The notes beneath the pieces are model-generated. The model did no database searches. It saw only the letters and a list, made by a program, of their open reading frames with translations, and was not told the DNA's origin. The position numbers and the translations under genes were made by a program. A stretch of DNA of 64,000 bases. It comes from Cytobacillus citreus. Lineage in GTDB: Bacteria; Bacillota; Bacilli; Bacillales; Cytobacillaceae. The stretch lies in NCBI RefSeq assembly GCF_018343665.1, contig NZ_JAGYPM010000001.1, forward strand, positions 593,239 to 657,238, written 5' to 3'. Positions within the stretch are counted from its first letter, which is position 1. Each line of letters opens with the position of its first letter. Below, one piece after another: positions 8,871 through 17,352 of this stretch.

Positions 8871-10439
8871 ATGAAACAAATGGAGGATCGCCACCAATTT
8901 GAAAAGCTGATAAAACCCATTCAGAGACAGCTCCTTTTCCAGCTGATTTTTAAGGAGATGCAGCTCTTGCTAATATTTGCAGGAGTAACTTCCTTTTTAT
9001 TACTTTTAATCGCTCGGATTCTGGTCATTCCTTTTCTAAAATATTATTTCATATTGCTGATTATTGTTTTGTTGGCTATTTTTATCATACGTATTTGGAA
9101 AAACCTTCCGAATATGCAGAATGCAGTTTCTATTTACAATCAGTTTGTACCAGATGACAGAGTTGTTACAGCTTTTAATTTCCTTAAAACAGATAGTATT
9201 GTGGCTGAATTGCAGCTCGCAGATGCAGTAAAAAATATGAAAAAATCACAAGATATCGTTCGAAAAAGAAAGAAAAAATATTTATATCCTAAATGGCTGC
9301 TTATTTTTCTTGTCCTCACATCAGGAGCTGTGCTTCTATTTTTTTCACCAAATGAAAAAATAAATTTAGCAAAAAAGCAAGAAAAGGAAATAAAGCTTGT
9401 TGCGGAAACTGAAAAAAAACTTAAGGAAGAAATAAAAAAAGAAAAAGATCCAAATGTAAAAAAAGCATTAAAGGATGCACTGGAAAAAGTTGCAGAACAG
9501 AAGTCGGCTGAAGAAGCTCTAAAAGAGCTAGCGAAACAGAAAAAAGAGCTGGAATTAAAGGCTTTAAAGGAAAAAGAAAAACAATTGGCTTTAGAAAATT
9601 GGAAGCAAGAATTGAAAAATAATGGATTAACCGATCTGGAAAAAATGCTGAATCAGAAAAACTTGGCTGCTATTGAAAAAGAGCTAGCTAAATTAAATGA
9701 AAAATGGAATGAGTTAAATGAAGAACAAAAGAATGCCTTCAAACAATTGGCGGAAAATGAAGGACAATTAACGGAGGAAGAACTTGAAAAATTAATGGAT
9801 CAGATTGAAAATGCCCTTGAATCTGAAGAATTCCTAGCGCAGCTTGCAGCAGCTCAGCAAGCTCTGCGAAATGTAGGATTAGCCATGCAAAATCAGATGG
9901 CTGCAAACGGATTACCGCCCGGCCAGCTTGCCTTTACTCCCCCTGGTCAATCTAGTCAACAAGGATCAGGTGCAAGCGGGCAGCAAGGTGCAAGTAATAG
10001 CAATGGACAGCAGCAAGGACAAAATAATCAAAATCCAAATAAAGGAAACGGGAACAACTCAGGTAATGGAAACGGAAATGGAAATGGAACAGGAGCTGGA
10101 AGCGGTAGCGGATCAGGTTCAGGTTCAGGAAATGGCCAAGGATTAGGAGGTTCCGCAGCTGGTAAGGGTCAAGGTTCACGGGAACTATTAACCATTCCTA
10201 ATCATTTAGAAGGCCAAACAAATATAGAAACAGATCAAGGCCATCTAGGGGAAGGAAATTCTGCTGAGCAATCAGAAGGAACAGGACCAGTTCTTAAAGG
10301 AACGATTAGGCCATATAGTGAGGTTTTTGGAACATACGAAAAAGCATATAGACAAAGTACGGATCGCTATAAGCTGCCGTCAGATTTAGAAGAGATCGTA
10401 AAAAATTATTTTACCAATATAGATCCTAACAAGGAGTGA
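8871..10439 (+). CDS. membrane protein with long coiled coil and Gly/Asn/Ser/Gln-rich linker
   Basis: The 522-residue protein has two N-terminal spans (about 31-50 and 55-74) and a third at about 141-157. A Lys/Glu-rich coiled coil follows (about 160-340), then a low-complexity region (about 348-435) rich in G, N, S and Q with GSGSGSGSG runs. The C-terminal 40 residues are ordered and include YSEVFGTYEKAYRQ. The layout resembles the DUF4175-type proteins I recall beside MoxR/DUF58/VWA genes in Proteobacteria; homology is not shown here. An alternative ATG lies 9 bases downstream. The ordered tail is the best candidate for partner contact, and the linker would act as a flexible spacer. Confidence 0.72.
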   Translation: MKQMEDRHQFEKLIKPIQRQLLFQLIFKEMQLLLIFAGVTSFLLLLIARILVIPFLKYYFILLIIVLLAIFIIRIWKNLPNMQNAVSIYNQFVPDDRVVTAFNFLKTDSIVAELQLADAVKNMKKSQDIVRKRKKKYLYPKWLLIFLVLTSGAVLLFFSPNEKINLAKKQEKEIKLVAETEKKLKEEIKKEKDPNVKKALKDALEKVAEQKSAEEALKELAKQKKELELKALKEKEKQLALENWKQELKNNGLTDLEKMLNQKNLAAIEKELAKLNEKWNELNEEQKNAFKQLAENEGQLTEEELEKLMDQIENALESEEFLAQLAAAQQALRNVGLAMQNQMAANGLPPGQLAFTPPGQSSQQGSGASGQQGASNSNGQQQGQNNQNPNKGNGNNSGNGNGNGNGTGAGSGSGSGSGSGNGQGLGGSAAGKGQGSRELLTIPNHLEGQTNIETDQGHLGEGNSAEQSEGTGPVLKGTIRPYSEVFGTYEKAYRQSTDRYKLPSDLEEIVKNYFTNIDPNKE

Positions 10440-10444
10440 CATAT

Positions 10445-11449
10445 ATGTCAGCAACAACAGAAAAGGAACAGCAATTTATAACTGCTTCAGACACGATATC
10501 AAAAGTTAAAAAAGAAATTCAGTCTTTTATCGTCGGCCAACACGAAGTCATTGATCAAGTATTATGGAGCATTTTAGCTGGAGGGCATGTGCTATTGGAA
10601 GGTTTGCCGGGACTAGGAAAAACAATGTTAATAAAAACGATTTCTGAATGTCTCGATTTGAAATTTTCACGAATCCAGTTTACACCAGATATTATGCCTT
10701 CAGATATTACTGGAACAATGCTATTACAACCAGATGAGGCTGGAAGACAGAATTTTGTTTTTCACAAAGGTCCATTGTTTGCCAATATTATATTAGCGGA
10801 TGAAATAAACAGGGCTACTCCAAAAACACAAAGTGCTCTTCTGGAGGCAATGGGTGAAAAAACGGTTACAATCATGGGCGAAACAAAATCGATGGAAAAC
10901 CCATTTTTTGTATTAGCTACCCAAAACCCAATTGATATGGAAGGAACCTATCCGCTTCCAGAGGCGCAAACAGATCGTTTTATCTGTAAAGTTCATGTAC
11001 ATTACCCAACAAAAGAGGAATTAAGAGAAATTGTGTTTAGAACTACAGGTCCACAATCTATACAATTAGAAAAAATGGCATCCCTTCAGGATGTTATAGC
11101 ACTGCAAAGGCTTGCAAAAGAAATCTTGGTTTCAGATGATATCATTGATTTTGCAGTGAGTCTTATTTCAGCTACACATCCGGATTCTGAGGAAGCTCCA
11201 GATATCGTAAAGCAGTATGTTCAATATGGAAGCGGACCTCGTGGTCTTCAAAGCCTAATTGGAATGGCTAAGGCGAGAGCTCTTACAGTAGGAAGATATC
11301 ATATTTCTATTGGTGATATAAAACATGTGGCTAAACCAGTATTAAGGCATCGTCTCATCTTAAACTTCGAAGGAGAGGCTAATGGAATAACTGCAGATAA
11401 AATTATTGATCAACTTCTTAGTGAACCTGAACGAGGAGCAAAAGGGTAA
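10445..11449 (+). CDS. MoxR-family AAA+ ATPase
   Basis: This 334-residue AAA+ ATPase of the MoxR/RavA clade has Walker A GLPGLGKT near residue 53, Walker B ILADEINRATPKTQ near residue 117, sensor-1 FVLATQNPID and the arginine-bearing motif PEAQTDRF. MoxR ATPases act as chaperones for VWA-domain partners, and three VWA-type proteins follow here. The upstream in-frame GTG at 10436 overlaps the SD itself (AAGGAG, 10431-10436), so the ATG at 10445 with 8-base spacing was chosen. It abuts the DUF58 gene through TAATG. Confidence 0.95.
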   Translation: MSATTEKEQQFITASDTISKVKKEIQSFIVGQHEVIDQVLWSILAGGHVLLEGLPGLGKTMLIKTISECLDLKFSRIQFTPDIMPSDITGTMLLQPDEAGRQNFVFHKGPLFANIILADEINRATPKTQSALLEAMGEKTVTIMGETKSMENPFFVLATQNPIDMEGTYPLPEAQTDRFICKVHVHYPTKEELREIVFRTTGPQSIQLEKMASLQDVIALQRLAKEILVSDDIIDFAVSLISATHPDSEEAPDIVKQYVQYGSGPRGLQSLIGMAKARALTVGRYHISIGDIKHVAKPVLRHRLILNFEGEANGITADKIIDQLLSEPERGAKG

Positions 11450-12315
11450 TGAACAACCAGCAGGCTTTAATAGGTAAACTACAGAAAAAGAGACTGATGG
11501 TCAAAACAAAAAAGAGAGGATTTCATAAAGGGTCTAGGCAGTCGAGCAGGTTTGGCTCCTCACTAGAATTCTCGGATTTTAGGACGTATCAACCTGGAGA
11601 CGATGTACGGCAAATTGATTGGAACGTATATGGAAGAACACAAAAGCATTATATTAAAAGGTTTTTAGATGAGCAGGAATTATCTATCGCCATATACCTT
11701 GATGCTACATCTTCTATGAGAAAAATTGAATCAAAATGGAATCTAGCAAAACTACTAGCTGCTGCTTTTAGCTACATCATATTAAATAGTGAAGATCGAT
11801 TGTTTTTTTCAGCCGTTTCTTCAGCAGGTGTACAGCCTGTAAAAAGGAAAGGCTCAATCTATAGCAGGAAAACCTTTTTGGAAATTCTCCAATTGGATGA
11901 AGCAGAGCGGGCTGGAGAATTTATAAAACATTTAAAGAGAACAATTGTAAAGAAACAGCAGCTTTCCATTATTATAACGGATGGATTGGAGCATCTAGAC
12001 GAAATTGAAAATCTTCTCAAAAAATTGGCTGCTTTAAAACAAGAGATTTGGTTTATTCAAGTGTTAAGTACAGAAGAATTATCTCCCCGTTTTTCAGGGG
12101 ATATGAAATTAGTTGATAGTGAGACAGAAGCTATTGTGAATGTTAGTATGAGCCCGACAATAATAGCAGAATATGAGAAACGTATCCAGGAGCATAATCG
12201 AAAATTAGAAATGATCTGCAGGCGATTTGGTGGACACTACTTGTTTGCATGTGATAATCGAGATGTTCAATCAATATTATTTCATGATTTTTCCGGAAAA
12301 GGGTTAATCAATTGA
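11449..12315 (+). CDS. DUF58 domain protein (VWA-like)
   Basis: The 288-residue protein carries the DUF58 signature: RTYQPGDDVRQIDWNVYGR near residue 44, followed by an IKRFLDE segment. A VWA-like MIDAS start, YLDATSSM, follows near residue 83. DUF58 proteins are the standard neighbours of MoxR ATPases; B. subtilis yeaD beside the MoxR gene yeaC is an example from memory. The ATG overlaps the MoxR stop by one base (TAATG). There is no membrane span, so it is probably cytoplasmic or peripheral. Confidence 0.93.
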   Translation: MNNQQALIGKLQKKRLMVKTKKRGFHKGSRQSSRFGSSLEFSDFRTYQPGDDVRQIDWNVYGRTQKHYIKRFLDEQELSIAIYLDATSSMRKIESKWNLAKLLAAAFSYIILNSEDRLFFSAVSSAGVQPVKRKGSIYSRKTFLEILQLDEAERAGEFIKHLKRTIVKKQQLSIIITDGLEHLDEIENLLKKLAALKQEIWFIQVLSTEELSPRFSGDMKLVDSETEAIVNVSMSPTIIAEYEKRIQEHNRKLEMICRRFGGHYLFACDNRDVQSILFHDFSGKGLIN

Positions 12316-12324
12316 GGTGAGCCT

Positions 12325-14091
12325 ATGTATTTTTTGAATCCGTGGTTTTTTCTATTAAGTATTTTTATAGCTGCCGTTATTTTGTTTTACTTTTTCCGGA
12401 AGCAGTATGTGGAGAAAACGATTTCCTCTAACTTTTTTTGGGAACAAGTATTAAATGAGTGGCAAGCATCTCCGTGGTTAAAGAAGTTGCAGCAAAACCT
12501 GTTATTTTGGCTGCAGCTTTTGGCGTTGCTGCTTTTAATGTTTTCACTTGTACGTCCGTTTTGGTATGAGAATGCGGTAAAGGGAGAGCATATCATCTTG
12601 GTTATTGACCCTTCAGCCACTATGTCTGCAAAATTTGAAAATAGCAGCCGCTTTGAAACAGCAAAAAAGGAAATGCTTACACTGGTTGATCGACTAGGTG
12701 AGCAAGAAGTAACTTTGATTAAAGCGGGTGAAAAGCCTGAGATCCTTTTAAATCAGGAAAGTGACTTAACCGCTATACGGAAGCAAATAAACAACTTACA
12801 GCTAACTTATGAACATGAACAGATGGAAAAAGCAATGAATTTAGCTGTTTCACTTGCTTCTAATAAGGATACTGCCATCCATATTTATTCAGACGGAGTT
12901 ACAAAAGAAATGGTTAGTAAAAATATGAAAGAGCATTATGTTGAGGTACATAATATCGGTGAAGACTCTGGTAATCTATCATTGATTTCCTTTGGTGTAG
13001 CCTCTTTTGAAAATCAGATTACAGGTATTGCTGTCATAGAGAATCAAGCTTCTGAAGAAAAGGAAATAAATATTGTAGTGAAAGCTGAAGAAGAAAAGTT
13101 CTTTGAACAAAAAGTTTCCATTGCTGGAGGGCAGCAGCTAGTTATACAGATCCCTTCACTTCCTGAAAAGCCTTATTATGAGGCTCTCATTTCAAATGAG
13201 GATGGTTATGCAGCTGATAACCAGGCAACCTCTATTTTTACTGAATCAAATCCAAAGGTTTACACAATCGGTGAAGTAAACTCCTTTGCAGTAAAAGGAT
13301 TTCAAACGATTGGGGCAGAATTACTTCAAACCAATAACGGAAAAAAATTAAATGAAAACGGAATTCTTGTTGTTGAAGGCAGCGACATAAATGATTTACC
13401 TAGGCAGCCGATCATTTTTTTTAATAACAATAAGGAAAAGGTTAAACTGAAAGAGAAGTTAACTGCTAAGGAAGATCAACTGCTTCAATATGTTGATTAT
13501 GAAAAGATATATATTGATTCCGCTGTGAAGGCGATAGAAGGTGATTGGGAAACGATATTAAGAAGCGGCGACAATCCATTAGTCCAAAAAGGACAAGTAA
13601 ATGGAGAACCTATTATAATAGTAAACTTTTCACTATCAGATTCTGACTGGCCACTTCAGCCAGGATTTCCTATTTTTCTATATAACTCTTATCAATGGCT
13701 TTCACAGCAAACCGGTTTTCTCGGCTATTTTAGTCCGGGTGAGGAGAAGTGGATCAATATTAATGAGGGCAAACAAAAATGGGAGGTTTTCAATCAACAA
13801 GATGAGAACTTATATTCCTTCGATTTGACAAAAGAAAGCTTTAGAGCACCTATAATTCCTGGGACCTATCAGGCGGTTTCAGGAGATAAAATTTATTATT
13901 TTTCTGTGCTGCTTGATGATCGGGAAAAGCAAGCGAAAGTTGAGACAGCATTTACATGGAATGAGCTTCAAGTGTATGAAAAAGGGAATAAGAAAAGTTC
14001 CAATGACAAGCTGTGGATATGGTTCGCTGTCTTCGCTTTAGTATTTATCGCTTTGGAATGGGAGGTATATAGGCGTGGGCATAGAGTTTAA
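12325..14091 (+). CDS. BatA-like membrane protein with VWA domain
   Basis: The 588-residue protein begins with the aerotolerance-regulator (BatA_N-like) module. One span lies at about 5-25, followed by an amphipathic stretch with SPWLKKLQQNLLFWLQLLAL and a second span at about 60-77. A VWA domain begins near residue 90 with a MIDAS-like DPSATMS. A beta-rich region follows, with a final span at about 563-580. The SD is GAGGTGA, 10 bases after the DUF58 stop. The last 17 bases overlap the next gene. The VWA is likely outside the membrane if the N-terminus is in; topology is inferred. Confidence 0.85.
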   Translation: MYFLNPWFFLLSIFIAAVILFYFFRKQYVEKTISSNFFWEQVLNEWQASPWLKKLQQNLLFWLQLLALLLLMFSLVRPFWYENAVKGEHIILVIDPSATMSAKFENSSRFETAKKEMLTLVDRLGEQEVTLIKAGEKPEILLNQESDLTAIRKQINNLQLTYEHEQMEKAMNLAVSLASNKDTAIHIYSDGVTKEMVSKNMKEHYVEVHNIGEDSGNLSLISFGVASFENQITGIAVIENQASEEKEINIVVKAEEEKFFEQKVSIAGGQQLVIQIPSLPEKPYYEALISNEDGYAADNQATSIFTESNPKVYTIGEVNSFAVKGFQTIGAELLQTNNGKKLNENGILVVEGSDINDLPRQPIIFFNNNKEKVKLKEKLTAKEDQLLQYVDYEKIYIDSAVKAIEGDWETILRSGDNPLVQKGQVNGEPIIIVNFSLSDSDWPLQPGFPIFLYNSYQWLSQQTGFLGYFSPGEEKWININEGKQKWEVFNQQDENLYSFDLTKESFRAPIIPGTYQAVSGDKIYYFSVLLDDREKQAKVETAFTWNELQVYEKGNKKSSNDKLWIWFAVFALVFIALEWEVYRRGHRV

Positions 14092-16861
14092 GTTTCCCAT
14101 TCTATTTTTGTTAATTATACCAGCAGCATTTATGATTTATCTTTTTATTAGACAAAAAAAACAAATGAAATCCATTGAAGTTTATTGTATTGCTGGAATA
14201 AGATTTACCGTGTTTGTACTATTAATTACTGCATTGACGATTCCACAAATATTGCTCCCTATGAAAGGTGAAACGGTGATTTTTCTTGCCGACCGTTCAG
14301 CAAGTGTGAATACTGCGGAAAATCAAATTCTGGACTGGATAGAAAAAAGTGTGGAGCATAAACAGAAAGAGGATTCATTCGCAGTTGTCACTTTTGGAGA
14401 AAATGTTTCAATGGAACAGAACTTAGGGCTTCAAAAGAATGCAATAAATCAATTTAGCAGTAAGATTAACGATGCTGAAACAAATTTAGAAGCAGGATTG
14501 CAATTTGCTTCCACATTAATACCAAGAAAATCAAGTGGTCGAATCGTATTGCTCTCTGATGGAAATGAAACGGTAGGAAATAGTCTTGATGTAGCGAATC
14601 TTCTAAAAAACCGAAATATTGAGCTTGATTATGTTCTTTTAAAAAATAAAGTCGGGGAAGATATGTCTTTGTCCGAACTAAAAGTTCCTCCTTCCCTTTA
14701 TAAAGGGGAGAAGGCTTCTGTCTCATTTACTATTAATAGCAATGTAAATAAAGAGGCGATCATTCGCCTTTCAGTGAATAATCAAGAAGTATTAAAGGAG
14801 ATTGTACAAGTAAAGGAAGGAAAGAATATCTACACTTTTACACATACAGCAGATGTTTCAGGTCTTGCTGTTTTTAAAGGTGAAATTGCCGCAGAAAATG
14901 ATACATTTATAGAAAATAATACATTGCATTCAGTTGCCAATGTAAAAGGAACTCCGAAGATCCTAATTGTTCAAGGGAAAGATGGGGGAAATCTTGAACC
15001 CATAATTGAAGACTCTGGTGTTGATGCAGAAACGATCCCACCCGAAAAGCTTCCGACAGAGCTATCTAGCTTTATTCAATATCAATCGATTATTTTTAAT
15101 AATGTACCTGCAACTGTCATCAGCGAAAATCAAATGAATATGATTGAAAAGGCAGTAAAAGAATTTGGAACAGGCTTTATTATGGCAGGTGGAGAAGAAA
15201 GCTTTGGGCTTGGAGGGTATTTTAAAACCCCGATCGAAAAGCTTTTGCCAGTAGATATGGACATAAAAGGGGAAAAAGAGATGCCTTCTCTTGGCCTTGT
15301 TATTGTTATGGATAGGTCTGGAAGTATGGCTGGTTCTAAGCTTGAACTTGCCAAAGAAGCTGCTGCCAGATCAGTCGAGCTATTACGTGAAGAGGACACG
15401 CTTGGATTCATTGCATTTGATGATCGTCCATGGACCATTGTGGAAACAGCACCATTAAAGGATAAAAAGGAAGCGGCCGATAAAATTCGATCGGTAACTC
15501 CTGGTGGTGGAACTGAAATATATTCATCGTTAGAACTAGCATTTCAGGAGTTAGAGGACCTAAAGCTGCAGAGAAAACATATTATTCTACTCACAGATGG
15601 TCAGGCCCCTGGAGGTGACTATGAAGGATTAATTGAAGAGGGAAAAGAAAAAAATATTACTTTGTCTACGGTGGCATTGGGGAGTGATGCAGATCGCGTT
15701 CTACTAGAAGACTTAGCGAATATGGGTTCAGGAAGGTTTTATGATGTTACGGATTCATCTGTAATCCCGAGTATACTTTCTCGTGAGACAGTAATGGCCA
15801 CCAGAACATATATAGAAGATAATCCTTTCTATCCGGTGATTCAGCCTTATCCCGATTGGGCAAACTTGTTCCAGGCTGGAGTGCCAAAGATGAATGCCTA
15901 TATAGCCACAACACCAAAGCCACGGGCACAGTCAGCCATTCTAAGTGAAAAGGAAGATCCGATCCTTGCAGAATGGCAGTATGGCTTAGGTCATACGATT
16001 GCCTTTACTTCAGACTTTTCAGGAAAATGGTCAGGGGACTGGGCACGATGGGATATGTGGCCAACTTTCATTAATCATCTTATTACGAAAACCCTTCCGC
16101 AATATGAGAGTGAGCCTTACAACATGACATTAACAAAGGAAAGCGGTACTCCTCTTTTAATATTAGAATCGACAAGAAATAAGTCACTTCCTATCGAAGC
16201 TACTCTTGTCTCTGAGAGTGGAGAGGAAATAAAAGTAACTCCAAAACTTGTGGCACCAGGAAAATATGAGCTTAAATTGCCGAATCATTCGGGAATGTAT
16301 TTTCTTAGTGTGAAGCAAAATGACCAAAATGGAGCTATCCATACTTATCAAACAGGGTTTACAATTCCTTATTCTGATGAGTACTTATTAAATGGCCCCA
16401 ATGAAGTTCTGCTTAAGGAACTAGCGAAAAAAACAGAAGGAAAAGCACTTGTTTCCGAAAAGGAATCATTTCGATCTTTAAAAAATAAAACGTATAATGA
16501 ACAGCCGATAAGCCAATGGTTAATTTTAGCTGCATTTTTGCTTTTCTTTATAGAAATTGCTATCCGTCGTTTTGGATTAATTGCTTTAATTGGGCATTCA
16601 TTAAAGAAAAAAAGTACAAAAAATGCTGATGTGGTGAATAAGGCACAAAGTATCGAACAGTTGCAGCAGAGAAGTGTTAAAAGATCGACCACTAAAGAAA
16701 TACAATCCATTGAAACGAAAAATGAAAAGCCTGCAGCAAAAGAAGAAGAAAAGCAGATTAAGAAGAAAAAAGCAGCTAAGAGACAGGAAATCCAAGTGAC
16801 ACCAGAGGAACGTGCGGAGAGAATGAAAAGGCTTCTTGATGCAAAAAAACGGAAGAATTAA
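14075..16861 (+). CDS. large membrane protein with two VWA domains and a GATase-like domain
   Basis: In order, this 928-residue protein has two N-terminal spans (about 8-25 and 38-62), a VWA-like domain with LADRSAS (about 70-200), and a beta-sandwich region. A class-I glutamine-amidotransferase-like fold follows (about 295-395, IMAGGEESFGLGGY). Next comes a canonical VWA with the MIDAS motif VMDRSGSMAG near residue 410 and the metal-binding TDG later. The end has a span at about 813-835 and a Lys/Glu-rich cytoplasmic tail. No catalytic Cys is evident in the GATase-like part, so it is probably structural. The start is GTG with SD GGGAGG at 9 bases. It ends the eight-gene unit. Confidence 0.87.
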   Translation: MGIEFKFPILFLLIIPAAFMIYLFIRQKKQMKSIEVYCIAGIRFTVFVLLITALTIPQILLPMKGETVIFLADRSASVNTAENQILDWIEKSVEHKQKEDSFAVVTFGENVSMEQNLGLQKNAINQFSSKINDAETNLEAGLQFASTLIPRKSSGRIVLLSDGNETVGNSLDVANLLKNRNIELDYVLLKNKVGEDMSLSELKVPPSLYKGEKASVSFTINSNVNKEAIIRLSVNNQEVLKEIVQVKEGKNIYTFTHTADVSGLAVFKGEIAAENDTFIENNTLHSVANVKGTPKILIVQGKDGGNLEPIIEDSGVDAETIPPEKLPTELSSFIQYQSIIFNNVPATVISENQMNMIEKAVKEFGTGFIMAGGEESFGLGGYFKTPIEKLLPVDMDIKGEKEMPSLGLVIVMDRSGSMAGSKLELAKEAAARSVELLREEDTLGFIAFDDRPWTIVETAPLKDKKEAADKIRSVTPGGGTEIYSSLELAFQELEDLKLQRKHIILLTDGQAPGGDYEGLIEEGKEKNITLSTVALGSDADRVLLEDLANMGSGRFYDVTDSSVIPSILSRETVMATRTYIEDNPFYPVIQPYPDWANLFQAGVPKMNAYIATTPKPRAQSAILSEKEDPILAEWQYGLGHTIAFTSDFSGKWSGDWARWDMWPTFINHLITKTLPQYESEPYNMTLTKESGTPLLILESTRNKSLPIEATLVSESGEEIKVTPKLVAPGKYELKLPNHSGMYFLSVKQNDQNGAIHTYQTGFTIPYSDEYLLNGPNEVLLKELAKKTEGKALVSEKESFRSLKNKTYNEQPISQWLILAAFLLFFIEIAIRRFGLIALIGHSLKKKSTKNADVVNKAQSIEQLQQRSVKRSTTKEIQSIETKNEKPAAKEEEKQIKKKKAAKRQEIQVTPEERAERMKRLLDAKKRKN

Positions 16862-16888
16862 GGAAATCGGCTAAATGGCTGTTTCCTC
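16861..16888 (+). terminator. weak hairpin after the MoxR/VWA operon
   Basis: AGGAAA-T-CGGC pairs with GCTG-TTTCCT around a six-base loop immediately after the stop codon. The T tract after it is poor, so it may be an inefficient terminator or an RNA-stabilising hairpin. Confidence 0.45.
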
Positions 16889-16938
16889 TAATTCAAATCT
16901 TACATTTTCCTTCAATTCCAGAATGTAAAGATAATTTC

Positions 16939-16967
16939 TTGACATATTTTTGAGACCTATGTAAACT
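16939..16967 (+). promoter_or_regulatory. sigma-A promoter for ylxM-ffh
   Basis: A perfect TTGACA (16939-16944) is followed after 17 bases by TAAACT (16962-16967). It lies 40-70 bases before the ylxM start, in the gap after the MoxR/VWA cluster, so ylxM-ffh does not depend on read-through. Confidence 0.7.
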
Positions 16968-17008
16968 AGGTTTTGTAAAGGCTTTTCACTTAACAAGGGG
17001 GGGTAGGG

Positions 17009-17341
17009 ATGTTAGAAAAGACAACGAGAATGAATTATCTATATGATTTTTATCAATCGTTGTTGACTCCAAAGCAGCGAAGCTATATGTCCCTTTATTA
17101 CCTGGATGATTTTTCGCTTGGAGAGATTGCAGAAGAATACGATGTTAGTCGCCAAGCAGTTTACGACAATATTAAACGAACAGAAGCAATGCTTGAAGAG
17201 TACGAAGAAAAGCTGTTATTATTTTATAAATTTCAAAAGCGAAGCAAGCTCATTTCAAGTTTGAAGGAAATTCTTAACGAAAACCCTGAAAAAAACATGG
17301 AAATATTTTCTGCTTTAGCTGAGCTTGAGAAATTAGATTAG
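17009..17341 (+). CDS. ylxM: YlxM (p13-like) helix-turn-helix protein, SRP-associated
   Basis: The 110-residue protein has a sigma-70 region-4-like helix-turn-helix ([20 protein letters not shown], about residues 37-56) and a charged helical C-terminus. This is the UPF0122/YlxM family. Its gene precedes ffh in Firmicutes, and in streptococci it has been tied to SRP function. The SD is very strong (AAGGGGGGGTAGGG). It lies 11 bases upstream of ffh, so it is co-transcribed. It could modulate SRP GTPase activity instead of binding DNA; sequence alone does not decide. Confidence 0.95.
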   Translation: MLEKTTRMNYLYDFYQSLLTPKQRSYMSLYYLDDFSLGEIAEEYDVSRQAVYDNIKRTEAMLEEYEEKLLLFYKFQKRSKLISSLKEILNENPEKNMEIFSALAELEKLD

Positions 17342-17352
17342 GAGGCGGCAAC

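Noticed and set aside
9928-10146. 72-codon plus-strand frame within the low-complexity part of the 8871 gene
   Set aside because: Repetitive out-of-frame reading of the Gly/Asn/Ser repeat; no SD.
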